Below the pieces are notes generated by a model. It was not told the DNA's origin. It did no database searches and was given only the letters and a program-made list of their open reading frames with translations. From contig CM043943.1 of NCBI GenBank assembly GCA_014529385.2, positions 98,778,355 through 98,842,354 on the forward strand: DNA of 64,000 nucleotides, given 5' to 3'. The position numbers were made by a program, and so were the translations under genes. This stretch comes from Adiantum capillus-veneris. Lineage: Eukaryota > Streptophyta > Polypodiopsida > Polypodiales > Pteridaceae. Position 1 is the stretch's first letter. Each line of letters starts with the position of its first letter. Shown in pieces: positions 1-10,204 of the stretch.

Positions 1-640
1 GGCACCCGCCTGAGAATTTGATCCTTGCCCCTACAATACAAGTGGTCGTTTACAAGGCGGTACCTAGTAGCCTTCCTTACCAACCACTGTTTCTGGCCTT
101 TGGTGTATCCTTCCAGACATTCTCCTGTATCTAAAAAACTGACGATATCAGGCACAGAATCACTACCTTGAAAGAGGGGTAGCTTCAGTTTGATGGCCCC
201 TATGGGAACTTCTTGTATTCTTTCTTTGGCTAGAGCATCTGCCTCCTGATTTTCTGCTTCGGGGACATGAAATAGTTTCACTTCTTCAAACTTCTTTAGA
301 AGGTCCTTAACTTGGCGTAGTTGACCAAGTAAAACCCGATTCTTACAAACCCAGGTGCCATTTATCTGCCTTATCAAAAGCAAAGCATCGCCAAACACAT
401 TTAGGCGAATTCCTTCTGAAATACATTGTTCCAACCCAAGAATTAGGGCTGCATATTCTGCTTCATTGTTGGAGTGGGAGTGTAATAACTGCCCAATGGA
501 GAACATTCTTTCTTGTTGTTCATTGAAAATGACTATGCGTGCCTGTAGACTGATCCATTGTTCTCTTGTATGCTCCGTCAAAGAAAAGAGAGTGATCTCT
601 TTCTAGCCTAGGACTCTCTACCATTGGTGTTTCTTCCTTT
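1..640 (-). pseudogene. Second (archaeal-type) RNase H and start of integrase, Tat-type element
   Basis: Reading the minus strand from about 640, the motif LFFDGAYKR gives the first acidic residue, NEAEYAALILGL (about 430-465) gives the Glu-containing helix, VFGDALLL (about 385-410) the next Asp, and NQEADALAKE (about 225-255) the last acidic segment. This is the order of an RNase H of the kind acquired by Tat-lineage elements, and it lies directly after the usual Ty3 RNase H. The frame shifts near 520-560, so the domain is not continuous with the RT frame. The first residues of the integrase zinc region follow at 1-60 and are cut by the edge. Confidence 0.8.
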
Positions 641-1930
641 GCTTCCGTGTTGACCTTCAGCTTCTTCTTATAATGGCGATGAGTGAGAATTCCCGCTAAA
701 CTAGCCCTGGTGGAGTTTTCTACTTGCATGGTGTAGTCAAACTCTTGGAATCTAATCAACCACTTTGAGATCCTAGATGAGACATCCATGTGTCGCATTA
801 CATATGGGAAAACCTCTTCCATTGTCAGGATTACAAAGGGTCTAGGTAGGAGATAGGAGCGGAACTTTGTGGTAGCAAACATTAGTGCCATAACCATGTG
901 TTCTACTTCAGTAAATCCCTTTTCTGACGGGGTCATAACACGACTAGAGAAGTAAATAGGACGCATGAAGGAAGTTTGGGGGTCGTTTTGCATTAGCACG
1001 GCTCCGAGTGTATCACTTCCCACACTAGGGTTCACATAAAATGGCTCGTCCCACTTAGGAGGTGAAATAGTGGGAAGCTTAGCTAGGATTTGCTTTACCT
1101 CAGTAAACTGCTGCTCATTCTCTTCACTCCATGAGAAGACATCCCTTTGGGTGAGTTGTTGTAGAGGAAGGACCACTTGAGATAGCAAGTGAATGAACCT
1201 GCTTAAGTATCTTACCTTCTGAAGGAAAGAAACCAGCTGCTTAGCAGTGGTGGGTGATGACAAAGATACCAGGGCTTGAACCTTTCTAGGGTCAGCCTCG
1301 TTCCCTTTTGCTGAAATTACATGACCAAGGAGAGTGACTTTGCTTTCACCAATGTGACACTTATCCACGTTGAGCTGGCCACCCAAGGTTTGTAGCCTGG
1401 TTAAGCCATCATAGACTTTGCTTAAATGAAGGGCTCGTGAACTATAGATGTAAAAATCATCTATGAAAACCCGTATTGATGTTCCAAAGTAGGGTTGGAA
1501 AACAAAAGTCACATAGCGCTGAAATCTGGCCGGGGCATTAGTGAGGCCAAACGGCATCACTTTGTAGGCAAAACATCCCCAAGGTGTGATGAAAGTTGTC
1601 TTCTTCTGATCTTCCTCCACAATGCTAATCTGGAAGTATCCTGAGTAGCCATCGCACATTGTGTATCGCTCGCGACCTGCCACCTCATTGAGTATTTCAT
1701 CCTGGAATGGGAGGGGAAAGTGATCCCTCTTTGTGGCTGCATTGAGAGGTTTATAATCCACACAGACTCTCCACTTACCATTTTTTTTGGTGTGACTACT
1801 ACTGGGGAGACCCATTCTGAGTCTTCGACAGGGTAGATGAAACCTACTTGTAGCAAACTTCTCACTTCTTTAAGTAGTGCCTCTTGTTGGATTACTCCAA
1901 GTCTTCTGAGCTTTTGTACTACGGGTTTAC
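520..1930 (-). pseudogene. Reverse transcriptase and Ty3 RNase H of the Tat-type element
   Basis: The frame 1815-520 contains RT blocks: VCVDYKPLNAATKRD, DGYSGYFQI, FGLTNAPARFQR and the catalytic FIDDFYIYS (about residue 118). The expected preceding block (VGFIYPVEDSEWVSPVVV) is present in another frame at 1800-1860, so a one-base change in the T8 run near 1783 splits the gene. The following RNase H is recognisable but eroded: the first catalytic Asp position reads YVNPS rather than a DAS-type motif, and the final ADALSR-type motif reads ASLAGILTH. The enzyme was once an element polymerase; this copy should be inactive. Confidence 0.85.
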
Positions 1931-1945
1931 TGCCTTCCTTGAGTT

Positions 1946-2290
1946 TTATGTTTTGTGTTGCACTACTGTAATTCCTGTGATCTTATCATAGCCATCAATG
2001 AACAAAGTAGTGAAATTACCTAGCATGGAGACATACTCCTTCCTTTCTTCATTGGTTAACTCATTTGAGAGCATTTTCTGTAACTTACCTGCATCCTCCA
2101 AGGACTGCATGCCTGATGATTCCTCTTGGTTTGTCGGGGGTGTTTCAGATTGTGTCAATCTTTTTGGGTCTTTAAGAATGACCCCCATCACTTCGATGCT
2201 ACTGTCACTTCCGTCGGTGGTGGTTGTCTCTTCTCCTGAGGTAGACAAATAGTCGCTGGTGGACTCATCTTCTGAAGCCTCCAAGATCAT
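1946..2290 (-). pseudogene. Protease-RT linker of the Tat-type element
   Basis: This 114-residue acidic, Ser/Thr-rich segment ends with a stretch resembling the conserved lead-in to plant Ty3 RT (LFIDGYDKITGITVVQH). It lies between the protease and the RT in the expected order. No catalytic motif is visible in it. It is best read as part of the Gag-Pol polyprotein whose frame has been broken at both ends. Confidence 0.6.
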
Positions 2291-2296
2291 GTTGTG

Positions 2297-2773
2297 CTAC
2301 TTTCCAGTCCTCATGTTGTAGAACATGGACTTCCCTTTAGTGTCCTTCATCTGAATCATCGCGATGCTCCAATCTTGTTTAGCTTCCATAGCCATTATCC
2401 AAGGCCTCCCAAGAATGATGGGGTAGCCCTCCCCTTTGTGTGGCATGATGAAGATGTCTACCTCCACTTCTGTATTGAATGCTTTTACTTTGACCGCATT
2501 TACAATGCCCACGCATTTCACTCTTACGTTGTTTGCCATCTTGGCTCGACAGGGTGCCGGCCTACTTACCTCTAGACCTAGATGGTGCATCATCTTTTCA
2601 CTCATGACGCATATTTGCACGCCACCATCTATGTAGACATTTGATATTTGTTGCCCCTTGATGTGAGCGTCCATGGTTGGTAGGATGTCTTCGAGATCCC
2701 TTCCAGAGATAGCCCCAGCTATCCTGGGCCTTGATTTCCTGGTACTTACCATTTTTGTCCATTGCCTCCTCAT
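2297..2773 (-). pseudogene. Retropepsin-like protease of the Tat-type element
   Basis: A 158-residue frame with the active-site segment VYIDGGVQ, a flap-side hydrophobic stretch, and the downstream IILGRPWI motif that is typical of plant Ty3 retropepsins. The catalytic triplet is DGG rather than DSG/DTG; a DGG form is common in Athila/Tat elements, so I do not treat it as damage by itself. It would cut the Gag-Pol polyprotein. The N-terminal part carries a basic segment that joins it to Gag. Confidence 0.8.
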
Positions 2774-2818
2774 CCTTGGTGCAAGGTGGAGTAATTGGGG
2801 CCAAGTTATCTTCGGGCC

Positions 2819-4080
2819 CTACATTAACACATCCTGAACTAAGTCATAGGGTTTTGCATACTCACCTATTGAGAAGTCCACGATGTCTATCTTCCGTCGC
2901 GGTTTAGCTGCTTGCTTGCTAGACTCAGCCTTCCCTTCCATCTTCTCTTCTCTTTGAGATGCTTCTTCGTGCCTGGCACGCTTCACTCCCATAGCATCCA
3001 CTTCTTCTACCTTCGCTTTCCCTTTGTGCTTCTCTCGAACTGATTCTTCTACCTTTGCCTTCCCTTTAGTCTCCAAGATAATAAACTCACTGCTTGGTTC
3101 ACAGCAGGTGGTGGGGGTAGTGGCGGAATGAGAGGTTGGGGTGGTAGTTACTGTTGTACAGGTGGTCAAAGGATTTGGACCGGTGGGATTTGTTGGTCCT
3201 GGTTGCCTAGGTGGTGGTGGTCTTGCTCTTGGCAGAGATATATGATTCTGTCTCCCCCCTCTATTGAAATTCTGCCTCCTTGGGTGTGGACAGTAGTACA
3301 TTCCATGGCCATCTTCCCCACAATTGTAACAGTGGTACTCTTGGTTCTGCCTTCGTTGTCCTCTTCCTTGTTATGGATTCCTGCGAGGTGCATGTCCTTG
3401 CTGCACCAGATGCACAGATAAACTCTCTAGTTGGGTGGTGATGCGACTCAGCGGGTCTTGTTGCTCTTTTGATGCCTCTTGCGGTTGGGCTCTATGATTG
3501 GCTGTTGCAGTCATTGGGGTTGGTCGGGCCGAGCTTGTTTCCTCTGACTCGTTTACTCTTGCTTGCATGCGCAGTTTCTTGTCTTTAAGGCGGGTTACTT
3601 CAACTGCCAACTCATATGTTGCAGGAAACCTTCCCTTCACCTTCTCTCTAAGCGGTGACCATAGACCAGCAATGAAACGCTCCTTCTTTACGAAATTAGG
3701 CGCTCCTTCTCCTTCCTCCAGTGAGGCAACCCATCTCTCCCATAAGTCCACAAATTTGGAGTCGTAGGTGGCATACTTCAGCAGACCTCCCATGCTTTAA
3801 TTCTGTCATTAGCTGCCATAGCTTCTCCGAGGTTGTGCCTCCACCAAACCTCTTTACAAAAGAAACCCTTAACACATCCCATGCATTCTTGGTAGCCTGG
3901 GGCAATCCATTATACTAGGACTTAGCCTCTACTTTCATCAGTAGAGGAAAAATTCTAAGTCGTGAAGCGTCGTCATCTTTGTTGGAGACGACACAAGCAA
4001 TGTCGAAATCATCCAAAAAGTCGGTGGTGAGATCCTCTTCCTTCTTTCCACTGAACGTGGGGAAAGAAACACTTGCCATG
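2819..4080 (-). pseudogene. Gag of the Tat-type element (broken)
   Basis: The minus-strand ATG at 4080 opens a Gag whose N-terminus includes FPTFSGKKEED, continues through the capsid-like block AWDVLRVSFVKRFG and the block FVDLWERWVASLEEGE, then a CCHC zinc knuckle CYNCGEDGHGMYYC (CX2CX4HX4C) near 3287-3340. A TAG near 3914-3916 replaces a codon that is Trp in related Gags (context AKS-stop-YNGLP). A further frame change occurs near 3790. The C-terminal part is Pro/Thr-rich, then Lys/Glu-rich, before the protease. Gag would form the particle and bind RNA; this copy cannot be translated whole. Confidence 0.8.
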
Positions 4081-4413
4081 GTAGTGACTCAGGAAATTAC
4101 AAACCTTTTTTTTCTCTCTAATACATTAACAATAGTAGCGGCTCATAGCGGCTTTTTACAGGGGTGGGTGGATATGTTAAAACAGGATAAAGATAGAAAC
4201 ATTAAAGGAATGATGGCAATCCAATAGGGGAGAATGATAGGGTTCGGAGAATTGAGGATTTCTCCTAGTACCGCCGCATCGAATAGGTATACGATCTTCT
4301 GTTGGTAGAAGACTTTCCTATCTACATAGATATTCACATGCATATGCTGTAAGAATCTGAACGGGAATGCCGTCGGCCCATTTTCCATCATGCACAGAGG
4401 GTGGAATACTTAC

Positions 4414-4833
4414 TTATACTCTTACCATGCCAATGTTGATGAGTCGGTACATCCACAAGAGGTCTTTGCCTTTCATGGGCTCTACCTTTCCTTCGTTGCT
4501 CAGCATGTACGGGGTGATGGCGACGCGTCTAACCACTCCTAGCCTCTTGGCTAATAGCAATTGCAGGTAATTTCCATAGTCGGCGTGTTGCATGAATTCT
4601 ACTCCAATCAGTTGCAACTCGTCCCCAACCCACTGGGTTTCACCCGTGGTAGAAAGCTTCTTCAGGATAAGTTGTACAGGGAGAGGAGGAAGATCCTCCA
4701 CTCGCTTTCCAAAACAGCGAGAGCAGTAACCGAACCACTCTTCCCTAGGACATGAGAATCTCCTTACCACTTCTTCTTCAAGATTGGTAGCACTCGCATG
4801 CGTCGTGCAAATCGGTAGGCGACCTTCCGCCAC
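4414..4833 (-). CDS. Unrecognised ORF upstream of Gag in the Tat-type element
   Basis: A 139-residue frame between the primer site and Gag, on the same strand as the element. It has no motif that I recognise, but its composition is not low-complexity and it is bounded by the element's leader. Tat/Ogre elements are known to carry an extra ORF before gag, and this frame together with 5103-5360 sits in that place. The two pieces are separated by a stretch with several stops (4840-5100), so they may be parts of one decayed gene. Function unknown. Confidence 0.4.
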   Translation of the reverse strand: MAEGRLPICTTHASATNLEEEVVRRFSCPREEWFGYCSRCFGKRVEDLPPLPVQLILKKLSTTGETQWVGDELQLIGVEFMQHADYGNYLQLLLAKRLGVVRRVAITPYMLSNEGKVEPMKGKDLLWMYRLINIGMVRV

Positions 4834-5102
4834 TTAGCTTCGGATGACTTCCTCTTTGGCAAGCTGGGTACAACCCGGCTTTCTGAGCTTGAAGCACTTG
4901 TTTGGCTAGATGCTTCTCCCTTCGGGGTCATGTGTTTCCACACTGGCTTATCTTCTCCTTACCTTTGGCTCGAGCAGCCCCCTTAGGCCACTTTGGAGTT
5001 ATAACTTTGACTGCAGTTTCTTTAGGGAAAAGAGGCCTCACCGTTTTCTTCCCTTCTTTGATGTGAATGACTTATTCGTGATGAATGTCGATGTAAACGA
5101 TT

Positions 5103-5360
5103 TCAGCCCTTTCGCTGCCTTCGTTGCTGGCACTCATTGACAGTGTGTCTTGGTTGACAACAGTGATGGCACTTCACCAACCTCCCACCTGATGCTCTCA
5201 ATTTGTGGTTAGAACTAGCAACACGAGATGGAGAATTTACCTCTTGAATATTGACAACACTGCAGCCTGGCAGTAGTACTTCAATGAAGGCGGCTAGTGC
5301 CTCCTTCGTCTCCTCTTCTTCTATCCTCCAGTTAGAAAATTCCTTCAGCCATTCGTTCAT
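5103..5360 (-). CDS. Upstream ORF with CCHC zinc knuckle, Tat-type element
   Basis: An 85-residue frame starting about 60 bases inside the primer site. It begins with an acidic, helix-prone N-terminus (residues 1-30), then ends with CHHCCQPRHTVNEC, which has the CX2CX4HX4C spacing of a retroviral nucleocapsid zinc knuckle, followed by a basic tail. The element already has a knuckle in Gag (near 3300), so this is a second, separate one. It may be the N-terminal piece of an extra ORF like that of Ogre elements. The role is inferred only as nucleic-acid binding. Confidence 0.5.
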   Translation of the reverse strand: MNEWLKEFSNWRIEEEETKEALAAFIEVLLPGCSVVNIQEVNSPSRVASSNHKLRASGGRLVKCHHCCQPRHTVNECQQRRQRKG

Positions 5361-5418
5361 GATTGATAGTGGGCGTCACTTTCAGCATTGTAAACTGAAG
5401 GGTCTTAGAAAGCCCTCC

Positions 5419-5433
5419 TCCATGGGGGCACCA
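5419..5433 (-). other. Primer-binding site of the Tat-type element
   Basis: On the minus strand the sequence TGGTGCCCCCATGG starts two bases after a terminal CA. That is the arrangement of a 5' LTR end followed by a primer site, and the TGGYGCC start is usual in plant Ty3 elements. I cannot name the matching tRNA with certainty. Confidence 0.6.
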
Positions 5434-5435
5434 AA

Positions 5436-5616
5436 TGATGGGAGCAAAGCGAACCCCGAACCCCGACGGCCTCTAAAACGCTGGGGGTCGAATGGTGCGC
5501 CTCGAACCTGTCACACGGTAAAGCGAACAGGGGGCACCACCTAGATTTGAGCGGCTAGGATGCAAACCACGATGATATGAACATCGCAAACTTACACACG
5601 GAGAGAGAGAGAGAGA

Positions 5617-5647
<31 letters not shown>

Positions 5648-5730
5648 GAAATTTACAAGGTGGGAATTTTACAATGGCTTGGTTGAAAATTGAAGAAATG
5701 ATGAAAATACCCTATAAATTATTGAAAATG
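5436..5730 (-). repeat. 5' LTR of the Tat-type element (outer end not defined)
   Basis: The plus strand begins TGATGGGAGC at 5436, so the minus-strand LTR ends in CA next to the primer site. The partner LTR lies beyond the left edge, so the outer end cannot be fixed by comparison; 5730 is only a minimum guess. It contains a short GA/CA microsatellite at 5600-5646. A minus-strand TTTATAGGG near 5710-5720 could be its TATA element. Confidence 0.45.
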
Positions 5731-5904
5731 GCGTCGTGGTTGCGTGTTGCCGACGAATGGTGTGTTGCCGGTGCGTCGGTGTAGAGCGTACTTCTTTTCG
5801 GGGTCGGCCGTGGCATGCCTTCGACGCATTTCCTCTTTTTGTTGTTGGCGGCACGTGCTTTGGGCGTTCCTTCTTTTTGTCGATGTCGTAATCGCAGACC
5901 TCCT

Positions 5905-6180
5905 TTGGGTTTTCTTGTATTTATGTGCATATATGCGTGTGTGTACGTATGGGTGCATATGGACGGATGTGTGTATATATATGTATATGTGGGTGCGCAT
6001 GCCTGAGTGTGTATGTGTGTATTTGTATGTGCGCACAAGCATGCGTGGGAACGGGATTTATAATATATATTATATATAAAAATTTTTTAAATTTATTTTT
6101 TTCGGCTCTGTTGTCGGTGGCCTGCTACGCGAAGATGGGGTGGGGGGGGAATGGGGTGTGTGTGTGTGTGTGTGTATAAG
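5905..6180. repeat. TG/TATG-rich low-complexity stretch
   Basis: Mixed GT, GTAT and GCAT repeats, then a short AT-rich block (6060-6105), then (TG)n at 6156-6176. Open frames here on both strands are repeat-driven and not genes. Confidence 0.8.
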
Positions 6181-6204
6181 CGTGGGGTGTGTGTGTGGTG
6201 TGTG

Positions 6205-6207
<3 letters not shown>

Positions 6208-6271
<64 letters not shown>
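6208..6271. repeat. (GA)n microsatellite
   Basis: An almost perfect run of about 32 GA units, preceded by GT-rich sequence and followed by unique sequence. Confidence 0.95.
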
Positions 6272-6277
<6 letters not shown>

Positions 6278-6579
6278 GCGGGCAGGCTGGGGCCGTAAAC
6301 AGAGAGCGAGAGAGTGAAGGGGGTTGGAGGTGGTGAGGGAGGGAGAGGATGAGTGTGTGTGTGTGTGTGTGTGTGTGTCTGGTGTGGGTGTGTGGTGTGT
6401 ATGTAGAGAGAGAATGGGCTCTGGCTTCTTGCGCTGTGCCTTCGGGCTGAGAAGAGCAAGAGGGAGAGAGAGAGAATGCCGGTTGGGGCTCAACATGCAT
6501 AACGCGCGAGAGAGGGAGAGGGAGGTGAGTTGGGTGTGGATAAGAGAGAGTGAGAGGGTTCTATGGCGGGTGCCCACCG

Positions 6580-6660
6580 TGGGGGGGGGTGGGGGGGGGG
6601 GGGGGGGGGGGGGGGGGAGGAAAGAGGGGGGGGATAGCGGGCCAAGGGGGGGGGGAGGTA
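6580..6660. repeat. Poly-G tract and G-rich stretch
   Basis: Runs of G with a single T (6580-6617) followed by more G-rich sequence to about 6660. The long G run is a quadruplex-capable sequence on the plus strand and also a place where assembly length is unreliable. Confidence 0.9.
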
Positions 6661-7040
6661 ATGAGGCCAAGGGGAGGGTGAGGCGAGCGGGTGGGGAATA
6701 GAGGGGGAGAATATAAGCGGGCCAAGGGATTGCATAGAGGGCGAGGGAAGGAGTGTGTGAGGGGGGGCGGGTGTGTGGATAAGAATACGGGAGAGTGGGA
6801 GTTCACATGCGGCTCGGGCTCGGTGTAGCGGAAGCGCGAGAGAGAAAGCGAGAGAAGGGGGGGGTGGGTGCTTGAGGCTTGCGCCTGGCCGAGGGTGGCC
6901 AGTGAGGGGGGGAGGGGGGGTGTATTGGGATCAACAAGGTGTTGGTAAGAGAGAGAGGATTTTGGAGAGAGATACGTAGGCAAAATGAGAGAGAGAGAGA
7001 GAAAGATCTTAGTCGATGCCCGCCGGGGGAATAAAACTAC

Positions 7041-7152
<112 letters not shown>

Positions 7153-7361
7153 GTATCTGAAACCGAGGCGGCCTGCTAGGCTGGGGCATGGACAAGCGGG
7201 GCCTGAGGGTGATAAGGCCAGCCAATCAAAGGGGGGGGGGGGGGGTGTGCCATGCCCGTAGAGGTGTCGTGAGGTTGACTAGGCATTGCCGAGCCTTCCA
7301 ACAGTGTCACCAAGGCTCCAGCAGAGGAAAAATAAATTTTTTTCTTTGATTTTCAAAAATT

Positions 7362-7470
7362 GGCCATCACCAGAATCAGTCATCAGCTGTACACATACTA
7401 CATCACATGTAACTTTATTCCAATAGGTCATATTTGACCTTCGATGACAATAATATAAAATATAGATCTA
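7362..7470 (+). mobile_element. RTE-like LINE 3' end fragment
   Basis: About 100 bases match the 3' end seen at 8500-8600, 8795-8895, 49335-49445 and 51010-51125: a block with CATCACATGTAACTTT, then ATAGGTCATATTTGACC, then an AATAAAATCTATC-type tail. Only the end of the element is present, as expected of strong 5' truncation. A CT-rich microsatellite follows directly. Confidence 0.65.
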
Positions 7471-7569
7471 TCTTTCTCTCAATCCCTCTCGCTTTGTATC
7501 TATTTCTCTCTCTCTCTCTCTCTCTCCCCACCCTCTTTCTATATACCTCTCTCTCTTGCTCACTCCCTC

Positions 7570-7570
<1 letters not shown>

Positions 7571-7603
<33 letters not shown>

Positions 7604-7646
7604 TCAATCTATCTCTCTCTTCATCTATCTCCTCCCTCTATATATT

Positions 7647-7697
<51 letters not shown>
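7571..7697. repeat. (GT)n and (CT)n microsatellites
   Basis: About 15 GT units at 7571-7602 and a CT run at 7651-7697, separated by a TCTATC-rich stretch. The CT run abuts the 5' limit of an RTE-like LINE fragment. Confidence 0.9.
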
Positions 7698-7699
<2 letters not shown>

Positions 7700-7700
<1 letters not shown>

Positions 7701-8600
7701 TGGAGATGAAGTGTGGGGTGGGAGCATCGCGAAGTCTACTTGAAAAGAGTTTGAGAATGTCCAAATGTGTTTTCTTACAAACTTTCATCAAGTTAAGACA
7801 CAAAAACCTTATATGCTTCTACTTGAGTTGGGATCTCTTCCAATTGAGGTTATGGGCATGGAAATCGTTGTGGAGTACATGATAAAAATGAATCAAAACT
7901 CCTCACATGGACTTCCTAAAATTGCATGGAATCAAGGAAAAAAGTTCAAAAGACACATAAAAGCAAGATCTTGAGCACGTGATTTATGCAAGACATAAAG
8001 AAGTGGTTTGGGGGATGGGATGAATTACCCTTGCTACATGATGCCTCAATAAACTCCCAAGTGAATGAACCTTTTCTACAATGCCAATGTATTACAGCTT
8101 GGGAGGAATCCGACAGGTCATGCTTCATACATTACACCACCCATATTGCATCCAACTACAAAACCATGTTCTTCGTTGAAAGAGGAAACCGTACCCACCC
8201 TTACATGCTTGAGCATATCCCCTTGTCAACGATATGCACTATCCAAACCATTTGGATTAGCTCCCACTCCCTTTGATGCAAGACAAAGAATTGGGGCAAT
8301 GGAGAAGAGTCAAATTGATTGTGCACATTATGCTTACTGCTGCAAGCTCGAGAGTTTGAGTACCACACACTACTAGAGTGCTCAGCTTTTGGTGACATCC
8401 AAACTTGCTTCCCTCATATTTTTAGCCATGACTTAGATCTACACAATTTCCTCTTCCAACCATACTGTGGGCTCTCCATTGCAGCCCTCATCACCACAAT
8501 TTTGGAGTATCAAGAATCACTCATCAGCCACACACATACTGCATCAAATGTAACTTTGGTCCCATAGGTCATATTTAACTCTCAAGATGATAATTAAATA
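7700..8600 (+). mobile_element. RTE-like LINE, 3' portion (copy A)
   Basis: In broken frames the plus strand encodes a LINE C-terminus: a segment around FLTNFHQVKTQK, a stretch with KKWFGGWDELPLLHD, and a terminal Cys/His cluster (CTLC ... EYHTLLECSAFG) like that at the end of RTE-type ORF2 proteins. It is closely similar to 48780-49445 and 50214-51125. The RT core is missing, so the copy is 5'-truncated. The 3' end carries the family tail and runs into GA repeats. Clade assignment is by general resemblance only. Confidence 0.7.
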
Positions 8601-8622
8601 GAGAGAGAGGGAGAGGGATGAA

Positions 8623-8669
<47 letters not shown>

Positions 8670-8929
8670 GAAAGGGATGAGAGGGAGAGAGGGATGAGAG
8701 AGCAAGAGACAAAAACAAAAACTCTCTCTCTCTCTCTCTCTCTATGTCTCTCCCTCTCACTCACCCTCTCTCCCTCTCATCACACACAACTTTTGCGCAT
8801 CAAGAATCACTCATCATGCCATACATACTACATCACATGTAACTTTGGTCCCATAGTTTATATTTGACCTCCAAGGATGATAATAAAATCTATCTACCTA
8901 TCTATCTTTTTTCCCTCCCTCTCTCTAAG

Positions 8930-8975
<46 letters not shown>
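8600..8975. repeat. GA/CT microsatellites with a second LINE 3' end between them
   Basis: GA runs at 8600-8700, CT at 8720-8780, then a roughly 100-base RTE-like LINE 3' end (8795-8895, plus strand, with an ATCTATCTACCTATCTATC tail), then GA at 8935-8975. Confidence 0.8.
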
Positions 8976-8978
<3 letters not shown>

Positions 8979-9009
8979 CAAAAGAAGAAACAAGGCTCTC
9001 TTTCTAATA

Positions 9010-9094
9010 TGTGTGTGTGTGTGTGTGTGTATACACACATACATACATATACATTAACACACACACATGTATGTATGTATGTATGTATGTATAT

Positions 9095-9125
<31 letters not shown>

Positions 9126-9160
9126 AATGTTTATGTGTGTATGTAGTATGTATGTATGTA
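9010..9160. repeat. TG, ATGT and ATAC short tandem repeats
   Basis: Adjoining runs of TG (9010-9030), ACAT, ATGT (9068-9092) and ATACAT units. No coding potential apart from repeat frames. Confidence 0.9.
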
Positions 9161-9212
9161 TACGAGTAAGAATCCTTCTCGCCGAAGGCAATGTTCGTAG
9201 ATAAACTTTTTG

Positions 9213-9548
9213 TCATACGCCTTTTCTGTGAGGGATTCCACAAGGGCCAACAACAAACTGCACAATCATAAGCTCTTGCTGATATTGTAAAGAAAGAATA
9301 GGCGATTGGGCTATGTACCGAGCAATCATATTCAAACCATCTTTGGAGTCCTTGTCCAAGGTAGCTAGAATTTTGACCCAATCATTAAAGGACAGCATGT
9401 GTAAGATAGACAATTTATTGTCAGAAGAGAGAGCCGAATCATATTTTAATTGAGAAGCATCCAGACTACCAATACATCTGAGGACAAGAGAGGTAGCCAC
9501 ACAAAGGGGTTCAGAAGATAGTTCCAAGCCTTGCAAGAGAGCAAGGGT
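9213..9548 (-). CDS. Exon-like block of unknown gene
   Basis: On the minus strand a pyrimidine-rich stretch with TTGTCTATTGCAG ends at 9549 and opens a 112-codon frame of ordinary amino-acid composition, Leu- and Ser-rich and helix-prone, ending in a stop at 9213. The acceptor-like site plus a long normal frame make it look like an internal or last exon rather than chance. No domain is recognised. Nothing nearby can be joined to it, so it may be a captured gene fragment, a pseudogene exon, or part of an unrecognised element. Confidence 0.35.
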   Translation of the reverse strand, partial: TLALLQGLELSSEPLCVATSLVLRCIGSLDASQLKYDSALSSDNKLSILHMLSFNDWVKILATLDKDSKDGLNMIARYIAQSPILSLQYQQELMIVQFVVGPCGIPHRKGV

Positions 9549-9559
9549 CTGCAATAGAC

Positions 9560-10200
9560 AAAATTAGTTAGTAAGTCATGGATTACTTGTGGTAGTACGT
9601 AATACAATGTTTCGCCCGTCTAACCAAAAAAGGTCTAGTTCTAACGCTAGGGAAATAAGAATCTCTCCTTTAGGTAAAATCTAATTTGTTCTAAAATCCT
9701 TGTATGTTTCTCCGGGTCGTGGTTTACCCTCATGCGAGTTGTCAACTTAAAGTGTTTGTGATCCTAAAAGAAAGTATATATACGATAAGTCTAGTAGTTT
9801 GGGCCTACAATCCTTAAATCGGCAGGGTTAGAGACCATGAAAGCTGTTAGCAAGAAATCAGAATCTTAGCCTATGTAGGACCACCTAACACAAGCCAACC
9901 AATCAAGGAATTAAAGGCAATGGGTCCAAGTGTCATAAAATCTAATATCTAACCAACCGAAATGATTTTCTCATATTAAACTGATCATTTAATGTGGGAG
10001 ATAAACGGGAATAAGGGTTAAGATATAGACATGTGCTTATAGATCTATCTAAACACGGGGCCAATGGTAAAGGGGCCCAAATGAGAGATGGTCTATCAAA
10101 GAGCAAGGATAACCATTGGAGCATAAGACCTTAGGGTTAGCTTCATTGAAGACCTCCAATAGTTAGTGTAAAAGTCCTTTGACCTTAGGTAAGCTAGGGT
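9560..10200. other. No gene recognised
   Basis: Unique-looking sequence of mixed composition without long frames or repeats that I can identify. Confidence 0.6.
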
Positions 10201-10204
10201 TGAG

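Larger units (their letters stand above)
1..5435 (-). mobile_element. Tat-type Ty3/gypsy retrotransposon, internal region (runs off left edge)
   Basis: The minus strand reads, in order from right to left, a primer site, an extra upstream ORF, Gag, protease, RT, RNase H and a second RNase H. A second (archaeal-type) RNase H after the normal one is a known mark of the Tat branch of plant Ty3/gypsy elements, so I place it there. The integrase begins only at the very edge (minus-strand motif LYCRGKDQILRR at about 20-55). The reading frame is broken by a nonsense codon in Gag near 3915, a shift near 3790, and a homopolymer shift at the T8 run near 1783. It is therefore a decayed copy. The 3' LTR lies outside the window, so age and target duplication cannot be read. 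Confidence 0.85.

Noticed and set aside
1-5435. Idea that the left Ty3 element and the Athila-like element are two copies of one family
   Set aside because: The left one has a second RNase H and a different Gag and primer site; the Athila-like one goes straight from RNase H to integrase.
5712-6079. Overlapping frames of about 100 residues rich in His/Thr/Tyr or Cys/Val
   Set aside because: Driven by CA/TG and TATG repeats; no domain and contradictory frames on both strands.
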